64,000 bases of DNA from Diplonema japonicum. Taxonomy: Eukaryota; Euglenozoa; Diplonemea; Diplonemida; Diplonemidae. The position numbers were made by a program, and so were the translations under genes. The stretch is taken from the NCBI GenBank assembly GCA_964019335.1, contig OZ025679.1, positions 496,001 through 560,000 of the forward strand, in the 5' to 3' direction. How positions within the stretch are numbered: position 1 is the stretch's first letter; each line of letters opens with the position of its first letter. The notes under the pieces are model-generated. The model saw nothing but the letters and a program-made list of their open reading frames with translations. It ran no database searches and was not told the DNA's origin. Positions 44,301 through 53,705 of the stretch are shown one piece after another.

Positions 44301-44635
44301 CGCCAGCTGGTATGCAGCGAGAGGCTAAGCTACCCATTCGCCTTGAAGAAGACGAAGAACACTACCGCCTCTTGGTGCTGGGCACACCCGACAGAGTGCG
44401 TGTGGTGATCAGCCTGATGAGTCTGCAGATAAGAATTCTTCCCGCTGCGCTTGAACAAAACACCACCTCGAACACCGTTCTGATTGACGACTTACGCGAC
44501 TTCTGTGAGTGCGGCACTCGTGTCGTTCCTCTTGCCTCGCCTATACGCCCTGAAGCTGCTGTGAAAGAGTCTTGGGGCACGAGACATACAATATTCACCT
44601 TCAAGAAAGTTCCCGATCACACGACCGAGCTATAG
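41360..44635 (+). CDS. EF-hand protein with OGFr-like domain
   Basis: 1091 aa from the ATG at 41360, six nt after TTACAG (AG at 41354). Residues ~1-480 are acidic, Pro/Glu/Ser-rich and include repeated NTIPTGNTIPRD-type motifs (three related copies). Residues ~490-535 form an EF-hand-like unit (RKRLFEEFDMTGTGKLCLAE); a second, degenerate one follows. Residues ~770-860 match the conserved N-terminal domain of opioid growth factor receptor proteins: DARRLFLRSYELLLSCLGI, then RFHIIVTRRSLNFKKLITRIL and GLPQFRLPLLSMLVDEM (cf. HNxLRITRILxSLxxLG). A Ser/Arg-rich linker and a small C-terminal domain close the protein. The biochemical role of OGFr domains is poorly defined. The OGFr call is by eye. 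Confidence 0.75.
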   Translation: MSDDEKEAVAEQYTPPPEWVEHPLGPPPARKMEDAEKHSDQAQEESLSLPPIPSQPGTPKPESPSSARPPLRLPRVESSASIQDTAEVARRESIADIRDRNNMSADQQGQEAEKIQQGESGVHGVVSGAEEETQGTTGGVEPSSHETQNGTEQVDLIKQVQEKEHESTQKTDEEGVETDGVDHVGDASPLDASEGQQQLPAEIPKEKSPPSSPDSLSGIDPSLAARFDNTIPTGNTIPRDTPPVSPVPDSDLTEDVADRSTERKNVIPTGNTIPRDGISDTPAPRGTYEIEERAEIEEGAEVETEKGEPRSLEVTQGHEDSTTPVAVAEPCEEAAVSSAPFVQKESPDSDKREVGEERVLRAAEGVLLSRDSVEKKEQEKEQMSVCSSAKPSETDKGEEEDFAVHHVLKDVNDEAVQHKSDTQPQASNVAREGVKPLDDKTFHTSEPREPMHWTIPNTIPGEDRKAPVQQWRSEPKPPSYGMFTLLPIGDDEDSKEQRKRLFEEFDMTGTGKLCLAEISKGVRDVLQLDEVFTECKYAVMTAFRSGTKDSSDGLVSKKQFRTVLCMLQSYLDLYKLFLSMTVGETVTLRSWCASADRLAAHGISITQPEADFSRITGGRTEMYFSEFAEWAVEQDTLQPSPVVAPTPVRFHERPLSQSPSPRPASRGLSPAKRSGATHAVQSGINTGGGGGDWTVRFYKGQDTLGAYGDIYQVHDTIAGEQSGVAEGNYLVLQPVIAEALLPVASSLAISKAGFIKKMIGKQYAQILCTDPDARRLFLRSYELLLSCLGITVDTVSGTAVNEENRFHIIVTRRSLNFKKLITRILHSLSAFGLPQFRLPLLSMLVDEMSVTKSLEGCKDVCRSQWIPVLEDGREKDMLFTRLNMIGKKSKAGAGVNAARRARKLLARTPSPPVVRDMSSSRTLPQRRHVSESPAKGLGRAPVLGEFQRPVTSSGKLSSTYSTTVKAAPVSVPVQRPQSSRTPAGMQREAKLPIRLEEDEEHYRLLVLGTPDRVRVVISLMSLQIRILPAALEQNTTSNTVLIDDLRDFCECGTRVVPLASPIRPEAAVKESWGTRHTIFTFKKVPDHTTEL

Positions 44636-44756
44636 CCGTTTTGCATGCTGTATTTTGTATTCTTTTTTTTTTTGCCGCTAGTTCTTGTTGCTTTGTTTCG
44701 TTGCTTTTGTACCCCGCACCCTGCGGCTAGTCACTGACCACACCACAGCCTTCACA

Positions 44757-47700
44757 ATGGATGATGCAGAGCAGAATTGGTATGAGATAAAGCTGCCTGC
44801 TAAGAAGCTCAGCCTCCGTGAGCAGGTACGCGGCAGTGACAGCCTCGATGCGATCAGCACTTATGTTTCAGAAGCGAAGGGAGTTTATAACAGGAGATGT
44901 GCAGGGAAGAAATCAGGGGCGGCGGGAGATGCGAAGTGGTTGGATCAGATGACAAAGGAGGGTACCACACACGATAGGATCGCCGCCATCACGATGCAGC
45001 TGTCATCTCCGAAGAAGCTGCCGAACAGCCTGCAGCTACTGTCCGATCTCGTGAGCATGTGTGGAAGGTCCGGGCACTCCAGTAGGAAAGCAACAGACGC
45101 TCTCATTGAGCTCTTCACGGAAAAGATCATGCCGCCTGACAGGAAGTTGAAGCCCATTACCACAAGAAACTTCAAGGAGCTGCCTGACAGCATGAAAGAC
45201 AGAGAGCAGGTGCTGTTCTTCTGGCAAGTCGAGGACGTCATCAAAGCGCAGTTCTCGAAGTTCCTTGAAATTCTCAGAGAAGGCACGAACAGCTCTGTTG
45301 AGTCTGTGAAAGGGTACTGCATCAAGGCCATCTACCTGCTCCTCACAAAGGTTCCTGAAGAGGAAAGATCGCTTCTCACGTTGCTTGTCAACAAGCTCGG
45401 CGACATCGTACCAAAGATGGCAACGCGTGCGGTGCACTACCTTCTGCAGCTGCTGCGTGACCACCCCACCATGCGAGTTGTTGTCGTGAAAGAGCTTGAG
45501 ACCTTTATGTTCAGAAAGAACAACACCCTCAAAGCTCAGCACTACGCGGTCACCATTCTCAGTCAGATCATGTTGAGCAGGGCAGACCACGAACTGCCGC
45601 AAAAACTGCTTGAATTGTACTTTGCTCTGTTCTCGAAGGCTGCCTCGACGCAGAGCTTGGACAACAGACTGGTGAACGGTATTCTCACGGGGATCAGGAG
45701 GGCCTTCCCCTTCTCGCGCCATGAGACAACGAACATGGAAAAGTACTATACACCCCTCTTCTCCATCGCAGCGGTGTCCGCGTTCCCTCACCGTGTGGCC
45801 GCTCTCACCATCATCTTCCAGGTCGTCGAGAAGGGCGAGAAACAGCTGGTGCATCGCTTCTACAACTCACTCTACAACTTGGTCCTCGCATCTCCTATCA
45901 ACACACACAACATGACGGCAACGAAGCTTGCTCTCTTCTTCTCATTGCTGTACAAGGCAATCAAGTTCGACTCCGACGAGGCTCGTGTCCTCGCATTCAC
46001 GCATAGGCTGCTGCAGATCTGTCTGCAGCAGAAGCCGTCGTACGTCTGCGGTGCCTTGTTCCTGGTGAGCGAGGTCCTGAAAGAGAGACCTGATCTGCAC
46101 CCACATTTCACAAGACAGGGACCCCTTCTGCCACCGTCGATCACGGCGATGCCTGACAAGAGCAAGACAGAACAAGAAGAAGAGGAGGAAGAAGAAGAAG
46201 CCAAAGACAGCAGTGATGAGGATGAGCTTGAGGGTTTCTCTGCTGTGGCAGGTAAGGCGAAAAAGGTTGCAAGCAAGCCAGGACGTGAGGTGGTCAGGAA
46301 CAACACCATTCTGCTGTATGCAGATGACGAGCAGTACGATGCAAATGCAAGGAACCCATGTGCCTCAAGGGCAGAGGTATGTCAATTCAATAGTTCTGTT
46401 ACTACTATTAGACCGAATACGTGTGGATCATCACCAAGCTGTGCAAGCATTACCACCCTTCAGTTGCGCAGTTTGCTCATCACGTGAAGAACCTGGCGAA
46501 TATCAGCTATGAGGTATGCCGCATGACACGCAAGCACTGCATTACAGGGCGACCCGCTGGAAGACTTTACGCTGCAAGCCTTCTTGGATGCGTTCTCCTT
46601 CAAGAACCCCAAGAAGAAGCACGTCCAGACCATCAGGGACGACATGAACGCTGCGCTGAGGAGGCCCACCTCCCGTCGACAGACGCTCGTGCACGACGCT
46701 GCTGCGTTCACCGACCTGCCCGCCAGTAAGGTTGACATTCAGGACGCGTACCTGTTCAAGTACTTGAAGGGCAAACGAGACAAGATCCTGGAGCAGAAGC
46801 CCGACTCGGATTCCGAGTCTGACGCGGGGATACCTGACGAGCCGCTGCAGCAGGACAGCGACGCTGAGTCCGTGGACTCCTTCACCAAGAAGTACGTGAA
46901 GTTCAGCTATGACGACATGGACAAGGATAGGAACGTGCTGGCAGACTTGCAACAGGTATGACAGCCGTCATGATCACGTTCCTTGTAGGACCAGCTCGGT
47001 GCGACGGATGAAGCAGTGGACGCAGATGCGGTGCTGAAGGACGCGCTGAGGGGTAGGGACGCGTTGGACGACGAGAGCATCAGCGAGGGGGATCTGCCTG
47101 AGGACGACCCGAATGCCGATGACGAAGAGGAGGAGGAGAGCGAGGCGGAGCCTGACTTTGAAGGTGCCGTGAAGGCTGGTGAAGAGAACGACGAAGAGCT
47201 TGACGAAGACATGATGGCAGAAATGGACAAGGGGAGGAACATGGTCACGGCCGTGCCAGAGCTGGAAGAGGAGGCCGACGGCTCCGACATGGACGATATG
47301 GGCATGGGCATGGGCTACGATGAGAGCAGCGACGGAGACGACGATGACGATGACGATGACTCAGAAGAGCCCGTTAAGAAGAAGCGTAAGGTGGACTCAC
47401 ACAGCAGAGCTTACGACGTTACGAAAGGCAGTTTGGCCTCCGCTGGAAAGGCTGACCCTGCTGACTTCGCTTCCATCATCGAGAGCAGCAGCAAGATCGG
47501 GACATCGAAGTACGACAAGTGGCTCGACAAGCAGGACAACAGGGGGCTTGGTTTCGAGTATGTTTACTAAATAAAAGAAATGAACTAAAATCCAGGAGAC
47601 GAGGCAAGGGAAGCAAAGGTGGCAAGGGCGGTAAAGGAGGCGGCAAAGGGGGTAAAGGAGGCAAAAGCAGCAAAGGGGGCAAAGGCGGAAAAGGAGTTTC

Positions 47701-47782
47701 TGGAAAGGGTGGGAAATCATCAAAAGGTAGCAAAGGAGGCAAGGGCGGAAAGAAGGGTGGAAAGTCCGGCAAACGGAGATAG
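44757..47782 (+). CDS. NOC1: Noc1/Mak21/CEBPZ-family ribosome biogenesis factor
   Basis: 961 aa in five exons: 44757-46376, 46412-46513, 46548-46955, 46989-47557, 47596-47782. The introns are 35, 34, 33 and 38 nt; the last is phase 2, the others phase 0. CBF/Mak21 signatures span the joins: SYVCGALFLVSEVLKERPDL in exon 1, HYHPSVAQFAHHV in exon 2, and GDPLEDFTLQAFLDAFSFKNPK in exon 3, as in yeast Mak21 (GDPLxDFTLxxFLDRFVYRNPK). Exon 4 encodes long acidic runs and a KKKRKV nuclear-localisation-like motif. Exon 5 encodes a ~60-aa Gly-Lys-rich basic tail. Noc1 works with Noc2 in early 60S pre-ribosome assembly in the nucleolus. Acceptor AG at 44681. Confidence 0.92.
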
Positions 47783-48037
47783 TCATTTTCTTTTTTTCTT
47801 TTTTTCTTTTTCTTTCTTTCTTTTTTTTTCATTTCTTCCCATTCCCTTGTTCCCCTGTGTGCCAGCTTTTTCTTTTTCTATTTTCCTTGGATTTCCCCCC
47901 TCAGCCCCAACATTTCCTTCATTCTTCCCCATGTCATTAATAGCCGGGTCTTCGGAGTCACCGTGGCCATCATGATCATACGTGTTGCCCCATTGTTACC
48001 GCTATCAAACAGCTGACAGGTAAGGGAAGTAACTAAA

Positions 48038-49438
48038 ATGGACGTTTCCTACAGAGACAGGAGGCACACGGAACCCGTGGCGAGGACTAGGTATCTTTCC
48101 GATGGCTGGGGGATGCCTGAGAAGCATGACAGCATGCCTAACTTAACTGACATAATGATGCACTTTGCAGGAGAGTCCCTTGACGACAGCAAAGAAGAGG
48201 AGGAGCAGACGTTGCTAGGGAGTCCCATTCGCGAGAGTCACCTCAACAGCAACTCGGAGACATATTTCACGATGCTCAAGGCGATAATAGGGTCTGGTGT
48301 GCTATTCCTTCCTAGAGCCTTTTCCGATGGTGGAATCCTCTTTTCAACTATCTTTGAGAATATTATTGCTTTTATCACAGGCTACTGCATCATCCTTGTC
48401 ATCAACAGCAGGGGGGACAGCAGGTTTTCCTACGCAGAGCTAGGCGAAGAGGCGTACGGTGCGCCATGCAAGCTTCTCGTGCAGTTTGCATTGATCAGCT
48501 TCCAGCTTGGGTTAGTCGTTTCGTACTTTATCTTCGTCTCTGACACCGTTATAAATCTCATTCGTGATTTTTTCGAGTGCAGCTCGTGGTCTATGGCCCT
48601 CGGCCCTGCCACTGTCATACCGATCATATGCTTAATACAGATACCTGTTGCGTGCTTACGCAACCTCAAGCAGCTTGCGATATTCACTAAGATCGCAAAC
48701 GCTTGTATCGTAGTCGGCATTGTTCTGATCGTCATCACGTGCTTTAAAACCACTTTGAACACCACCCCCACCGTTACTATTTTCAACCCCCCCACAGCCG
48801 CTCTCTTTGTGGGGACATCCGTGCTTTCTTTTGAAGGTGTCGCCCTCATGATCCCTATAAAGGAGAGCATGCGAAATCCAGAAGACTTCAACAAGGTGCT
48901 AGTCTATTCTGTGTCCAGTGTGTGCGTCTTGTACACCACGATTGGCTTGCTTGGCGCTCTAGCGTTCGGGAGCTCGGTGCAGCAGAACATCCTGCTCAGT
49001 ATTGGTGCAAAAGGTCCCATTTCACACATCGTCTCAGTCTTATACTCTATCGCCATCCTGTGCTCGCTACCGTTACAAGCGTTTCCTGCCTACAGGGCTG
49101 TAGAGAAGGCTATGGGGATCCCATCTGGGAAGCAAAGCACCGCTGCAAAGTGGACGAAGAACTGTGTGAGGACGAGTATCCTAATAGCCCTGGCAACTGC
49201 AGCTGTGAGAATGCATGCATACCTGCATTACATTGTGGCGGTCATTGGTGGCGTGTCAGGCGTTACTATTAGCTTCACGCTGCCAGCTTTTATTAACAGC
49301 CGATTGCGTGGCGACCAGCCCCTCATAGACGGCTTTCTGATAATCACGGGCGTTGCGTTGTCCATCCTCGTCACAAGCACTGCCGTTTATGACTGGATGA
49401 CAAGCATGCCACCAGCACCCCCAGTGTGCATTCCTTGA
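48038..49438 (+). CDS. Amino acid transporter, AAAP/SLC36-like family
   Basis: 466 aa, single exon. An acidic N-terminal cytoplasmic tail (~75 aa) is followed by about 11 hydrophobic segments. The first carries the family signature YFTMLKAIIGSGVLFLPRAF (cf. GxGxLxLPxA). Later landmarks are ARG-like RGDSRFSYAELGEEAYG, VLSFEGVALMIPIKESMRNP (the conserved FEGxxxxxPxxxxM segment) and a final VYDWM. The FEG motif points to the vacuolar/lysosomal AVT3-PAT (SLC36-like) branch, which moves neutral amino acids, often with protons. Membrane location cannot be fixed from sequence alone. Acceptor AG at 48019. Confidence 0.9.
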   Translation: MDVSYRDRRHTEPVARTRYLSDGWGMPEKHDSMPNLTDIMMHFAGESLDDSKEEEEQTLLGSPIRESHLNSNSETYFTMLKAIIGSGVLFLPRAFSDGGILFSTIFENIIAFITGYCIILVINSRGDSRFSYAELGEEAYGAPCKLLVQFALISFQLGLVVSYFIFVSDTVINLIRDFFECSSWSMALGPATVIPIICLIQIPVACLRNLKQLAIFTKIANACIVVGIVLIVITCFKTTLNTTPTVTIFNPPTAALFVGTSVLSFEGVALMIPIKESMRNPEDFNKVLVYSVSSVCVLYTTIGLLGALAFGSSVQQNILLSIGAKGPISHIVSVLYSIAILCSLPLQAFPAYRAVEKAMGIPSGKQSTAAKWTKNCVRTSILIALATAAVRMHAYLHYIVAVIGGVSGVTISFTLPAFINSRLRGDQPLIDGFLIITGVALSILVTSTAVYDWMTSMPPAPPVCIP

Positions 49439-49662
49439 ACCCCTTTCGTGTTTCTTCTTAAGGTACAATAATTTTCTTTTACTTCTACGAAAGGATAGGT
49501 GCAGGTAGAAGATGAGAACAAGGGGGCGTCTCACAAAGACTTCCTTTAACTCATATATTTACTTTGAGTTTTATTTATTTCAAACAATAGAACGTAAGTC
49601 CTATGTTGGTTCCATATCCTCTGCACATGTCCTCATTGTACCCTCTACAGGTAGAACAAACT

Positions 49663-51483
49663 ATGAACGAAGTGAAAAAGAAGAATGCGGAAGAACCGCA
49701 ATCAGAGAGAATGATCGTCGTGGTGCGTGTGAGGGTGTTAACTGAGAGGGAGAGGAAGCTGTGTGCCGTGCGGTACCCACACAGGATACAGATGGGGTAC
49801 CAATGCTTGGAGTGCTCGGGGAACGATATCATTGCCTATGATCCTGACAGCCCAGCCACGAGCAGCAACGGGAGACGGTACTCTTTTGACAATGTTTTTG
49901 ACGCACAAGCCACAAATGAGGAAGTTTACCGAGCCACAGTACAGCCACTTCTCCCTGGCCTCCTAGAGGGGTACAATGCTACATGTTTTGCTTACGGCAT
50001 GACGGGCGCAGGAAAGACCTTCACTATGATGGGAAACGACCGCGTGAAGGGCCTCTGCTACATGGCTGTCGAGGACCTCTTTCCTCGCATCGAGGAGCGC
50101 GGCGGTGATTCCGCGGTCCACGCTAGCTACCTGGAGATCTACAACGAGAAGGTGAAGGACCTGTTGAGCAAGGATGACAACAGGCGGCACGACATTGTCG
50201 AAGACCCCCATCGAGGCGTCATCGTTACTGACCTAGCTGAGTACCTGGTGACTAACTTACAAGACTTGCACACCCTGATGGCCCTCGGATGTGAAAAGCG
50301 CACACGTGCCTCTACAGCCTCAAATGTGGTGTCATCGCGCTCGCACGCCATCCTACTCATCACAGTGCGGCATCAGTCAGGCGAGAACGAGAGGGTTCTC
50401 TCCATGGGTAAGCTAGCGCTGATTGATCTTGCAGGAAGCGAACGAGCTGGTTCTGGCGACAATCCGCGGGGGGTCAGGATGCAAGAGGGTGCAAACATCA
50501 ACAAGTCTCTTTTGGCTTTGGGGAACTGCATCACTATCCTGGGGAGTTCAGGGAAAGACCGCAAACACGTTCCCTACCGAGACTCAAAATTGACGCGTCT
50601 TTTGAAGGACTCACTCGGCGGGAACACCAGAACAGTCATGATAGGCAACACATCACCTTCGTCGACGTGCTACGAGGAAATGATATCCACGCTGAAATAC
50701 GCGTCACGTGCTCGTAACATCTCACGAACTGTGACAAGAAATGCTATCACAGTGGACCCTGCGCACCCGCCGAAGGGGAGCCACCCTGCTTTGGACGTAC
50801 TGAAGACGGACGTCGCGCAACTCCGCACGCAGTTGATGGTGCAGCGTTGTGAGCGAGAGGGGATTGGCTTTGTCCGAAGCGCGGACACGTGCTTCGCCCC
50901 CATCACGCGAAGTCACACGATGCAGCAGCACCCTTCAAGGCCAGACTTATCGCCTGTTAAGAGTATGGTCGAGTCTTGCAGACACATCCTGACTTCTTTG
51001 GACCACCCCGAGGCACACACCACTCGGCCGCGACAGGAGGCAGCTGTCAAGAGCAGCGACGCCACGCAGCCGTACCAAATAAGCTACAGCAGCACTGTTA
51101 CCGCGGTGCAAGGGCTGTCTGCGGAAGAATACGAAAGAATTGAGAATATACTAAATAGACATAAAAGGGTAGAAGGAGAGAAGGAGAAAGAAGAACAAGA
51201 GAAGCCAAAGAAGACTTCCAGATGGAGAGAGAACAGCATGGTAGTGAAGAAAAAAGGTTCATGGAGGACGGCTACTTCACTCCCGACTGAGAGCCCTGAG
51301 GGAACTAGCAAGCGGGTAGCTGAGGTGTGTGTTGTGATTCCCCTTTAAACAAAACAACAGACCATCGCATCACTGTCGTCGCCAACTACCAGCCAACCGC
51401 ATACCGCGCGAGGCTACGGAGTGCAAGACACCAGCAGGGACCGTAGGTGCATGATCCAAGACACAGTAGTGCTGTTCCCGTAG
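49663..51483 (+). CDS. Kinesin motor protein (kinesin-8/KIF19-like)
   Basis: 594 aa from exons 49663-51324 and 51361-51483, with a 36-nt phase-0 intron (GTGTGT...CAACAG). The motor domain covers residues ~12-350: VVVRVRVLTERE, FDNVFDAQATNEEVY, P-loop GMTGAGKTFTM, YLEIYNEKVKDLL, switch I NVVSSRSHAIL, switch II LIDLAGSERAG, and the HVPYRDSKLTRLLKDSLGGN microtubule-binding helix. All nucleotide-binding motifs are intact, so it should be an active ATP-driven motor. The N-terminal position and the ATQEMVYxAT/GYNATVFAYG-like stretch fit kinesin-8/KIF19, which controls microtubule or flagellar length; the subfamily is tentative. The tail is short with a Lys/Glu coiled coil (~500-530). Acceptor AG at 49650. 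Confidence 0.92.
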
Positions 51484-51599
51484 ATTGTCACGTTGTTATA
51501 CTAGACTATTAGATTTACTGTATCATTCGTAGATTTTACTTTTTTTTAGTATCTTGCTTCTTCCTTCCTTCCTCACCTCAGCCCACAGGGTCCCACAGC

Positions 51600-51617
51600 A
51601 TGAAGCGTGCAATCTGA
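51600..51617 (+). other. Five-codon upstream ORF
   Basis: ATG AAG CGT GCA ATC TGA lies between the probable spliced-leader acceptor (AG at 51588 or 51598) and the main start at 51620, only two nt after the stop. This would be the first AUG on the mRNA. It is the second such micro-ORF in the window (see 13115-13129). Confidence 0.5.
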
Positions 51618-51619
51618 AC

Positions 51620-53644
51620 ATGCTGCGCAGCTATAGGCTCCCCGTCACGGGCACTGGCTTGGGTTTCAGTGTAGCCAACAAAAGCGGTACTGTGGTGGTG
51701 ACAAGTGTTCTGCATGGCAGTAAAGCAGCCTCGCGGGGTGTGTATCCCAACTCTCTTATACGGTTCGTGAATCAAAGGACCGTGGGCAGCTTGCGTGAGT
51801 ACCGGGAACTCATTGCGGGGAGTAATGAAGTGCTACTCGAGATGCAGCCACCGTCGGATGAGTATTCAGAGAGCCTCTTAGTGAGGTATATGTTGTTCAT
51901 ACAGCCAGCAGGTAAGGTGAAGGTTACGTTCGTGGTTACAAAACAGTACATCACCCTGTACGTTGGGCGGCACGAGGTATACCGGCAGCTTACCATCAAG
52001 GAAATTGAGGAAGTGACCTCAGTACTTGCGAATGACTCGAGCATCATAGTCCTGAAGCTGCAGGGCGAGGGCGCAGGCAACGAGGTGCTGCTCTCGGAAG
52101 ATGCCGACGAGAGGAACCCTCCTGGGGGAAGTGTGGATGTACCTGAGTTTGTAAACAATCTGATGTTCATTGATGCACGGAGTGCCTCCTCTGGCAGCCA
52201 TGCAAGCAATGGTAGCCGACGTGTAAGCGCTGGAGGGGCAAGCAAGATCAGCGTACCATGTGCCCCGTCGAGCCACTCAAGTCGACACAGCACTCATCCC
52301 AGCCGTCAGGGTACCAACCACCCTCGCAGTCCCCGCAGCACCCACAGCATAGTGCACGTGCACCCAACATCGTATCCATTTGTCCCGAGCAACCACTCAT
52401 CCCACGTGAGCAGCCACCACGACGATGGCCCCTTCGACCCCTTCCCAGCACGTTCCGTAAGTGCCGCCAGTTCAATGACAGAAGGAGCTTCCGTCCACTC
52501 CACAGATGATGACCTTCCACAGCTCACTGTCTTCGACCTTTCCCCTGAGTACAATCCCATCAAGCCGTTGATCAAAAAGAATGGTGGTGCCTTGTTGCAC
52601 TTTGCAGCCCTGTGCCGGAAGATGCCTGGCGGCTCAGACACACGTATCCTGCTTGTAACGGACAAGGCACTTTACGTTTGGCTGAACAATGGAAAAGCTT
52701 CCCGCTGCCTTCCGTTCAGGGCAATCACCGAAGTCCTTATTACAAGGGAGAATCTTATAGGGTTACGAGTACACAAGGATTACGACCACGATCTGCTGGT
52801 GAAGCTCCTGGATAACACACCCAGGCAGCTGTGTAACACTCTATCATTGTTAGTTCCCTCGCTTCCCTTTAGAGATTTGGGGAAGACAAGCCTTGAGGCG
52901 GTGAAAGAGAAGATGTGGCTGAAGAAGAGCGTTGAGTGGCGAATGGCATCAAGCATGGTGCTCCCCTTTACGTATAGGTGTGTCACCGCACAAACTTGCC
53001 CACCACACTACAGGAACGATCTTGTGAACGCACAGCGCTTTGGGTCCAACTCACCAGATCCTGTGGGGATGCTCGACGGTCCACGGTCGCCAGCAGGCTT
53101 GCCGTTACCTGCGACTGTTCCTTCCGTTCAAATTCCCTCACGTACCCACGCAATGTCTGTAAAGGAGATCAGTCCGAGGCGAACCGAGCAGCAAGAGCAT
53201 CTGCACCTGCAACAACAAATACAGGAACAGCAGCAGCAGCTGCAACTACTTCAGCAGCAGCTGCAACAGCAGGAGCAGCTGTCCGTGAACAATGACTTAG
53301 AAGGTCTACACCAACAGATGCAGCACCTCACGCAACAGATAGGGTGCGTGGGCACTGAGGTGAAGAAGCTTCGCATCCAGAAGCCCATCGGGACGACCGA
53401 ACTAGAATGTAAAATAGAAGCTTTAGAACATAGCATAGATGGTAAGGTTACTGGTTCGGTGGACCTCCAGCAGCGGGTCACAGCATTGGAGGACCTCCTC
53501 TACAACACAATGCAGCCTTTAGGTACAGCAAAACACTATCGAGCAGGCACCCCTGAGAGGCGGAGAGGGGCAGTGGGTGTTTGCAGTGACTCAAAAGTGA
53601 TGTATATGAGAGTGCCGCCGGCCAAACGATCCAACCACATGTAA
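51620..53644 (+). CDS. PDZ-like and PH-like domain protein with Gln-rich coiled coil
   Basis: 674 aa if unspliced; 662 aa if a candidate 36-nt in-frame intron at 52978-53013 (GTGTG...CTACAG) is removed. Residues ~1-75 look like a PDZ fold (GTGLGFSVANKSGTVVVTSV, LHGSKAASRGVYPNSLIRFV). Two PH-like beta-rich blocks follow, at ~95-165 (VTFVVTKQYITLYVGRHEVY) and ~315-415 (RILLVTDKALYVWLNNGKAS). A Ser/His-rich linker separates them. Residues ~530-570 are a Gln-rich coiled coil, then a second coiled coil to ~630 and a basic end. This layout suggests a membrane- or cytoskeleton-associated scaffold. I start at 51620 because the longer frame begins inside the pyrimidine tract. Confidence 0.78.
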   Translation: MLRSYRLPVTGTGLGFSVANKSGTVVVTSVLHGSKAASRGVYPNSLIRFVNQRTVGSLREYRELIAGSNEVLLEMQPPSDEYSESLLVRYMLFIQPAGKVKVTFVVTKQYITLYVGRHEVYRQLTIKEIEEVTSVLANDSSIIVLKLQGEGAGNEVLLSEDADERNPPGGSVDVPEFVNNLMFIDARSASSGSHASNGSRRVSAGGASKISVPCAPSSHSSRHSTHPSRQGTNHPRSPRSTHSIVHVHPTSYPFVPSNHSSHVSSHHDDGPFDPFPARSVSAASSMTEGASVHSTDDDLPQLTVFDLSPEYNPIKPLIKKNGGALLHFAALCRKMPGGSDTRILLVTDKALYVWLNNGKASRCLPFRAITEVLITRENLIGLRVHKDYDHDLLVKLLDNTPRQLCNTLSLLVPSLPFRDLGKTSLEAVKEKMWLKKSVEWRMASSMVLPFTYRCVTAQTCPPHYRNDLVNAQRFGSNSPDPVGMLDGPRSPAGLPLPATVPSVQIPSRTHAMSVKEISPRRTEQQEHLHLQQQIQEQQQQLQLLQQQLQQQEQLSVNNDLEGLHQQMQHLTQQIGCVGTEVKKLRIQKPIGTTELECKIEALEHSIDGKVTGSVDLQQRVTALEDLLYNTMQPLGTAKHYRAGTPERRRGAVGVCSDSKVMYMRVPPAKRSNHM

Positions 53645-53705
53645 CTGTATAGTTGTTTTATTCTTCTTTGTGAATCTTTCCTTTCTAGTACCCACCACAG
53701 GGAAG

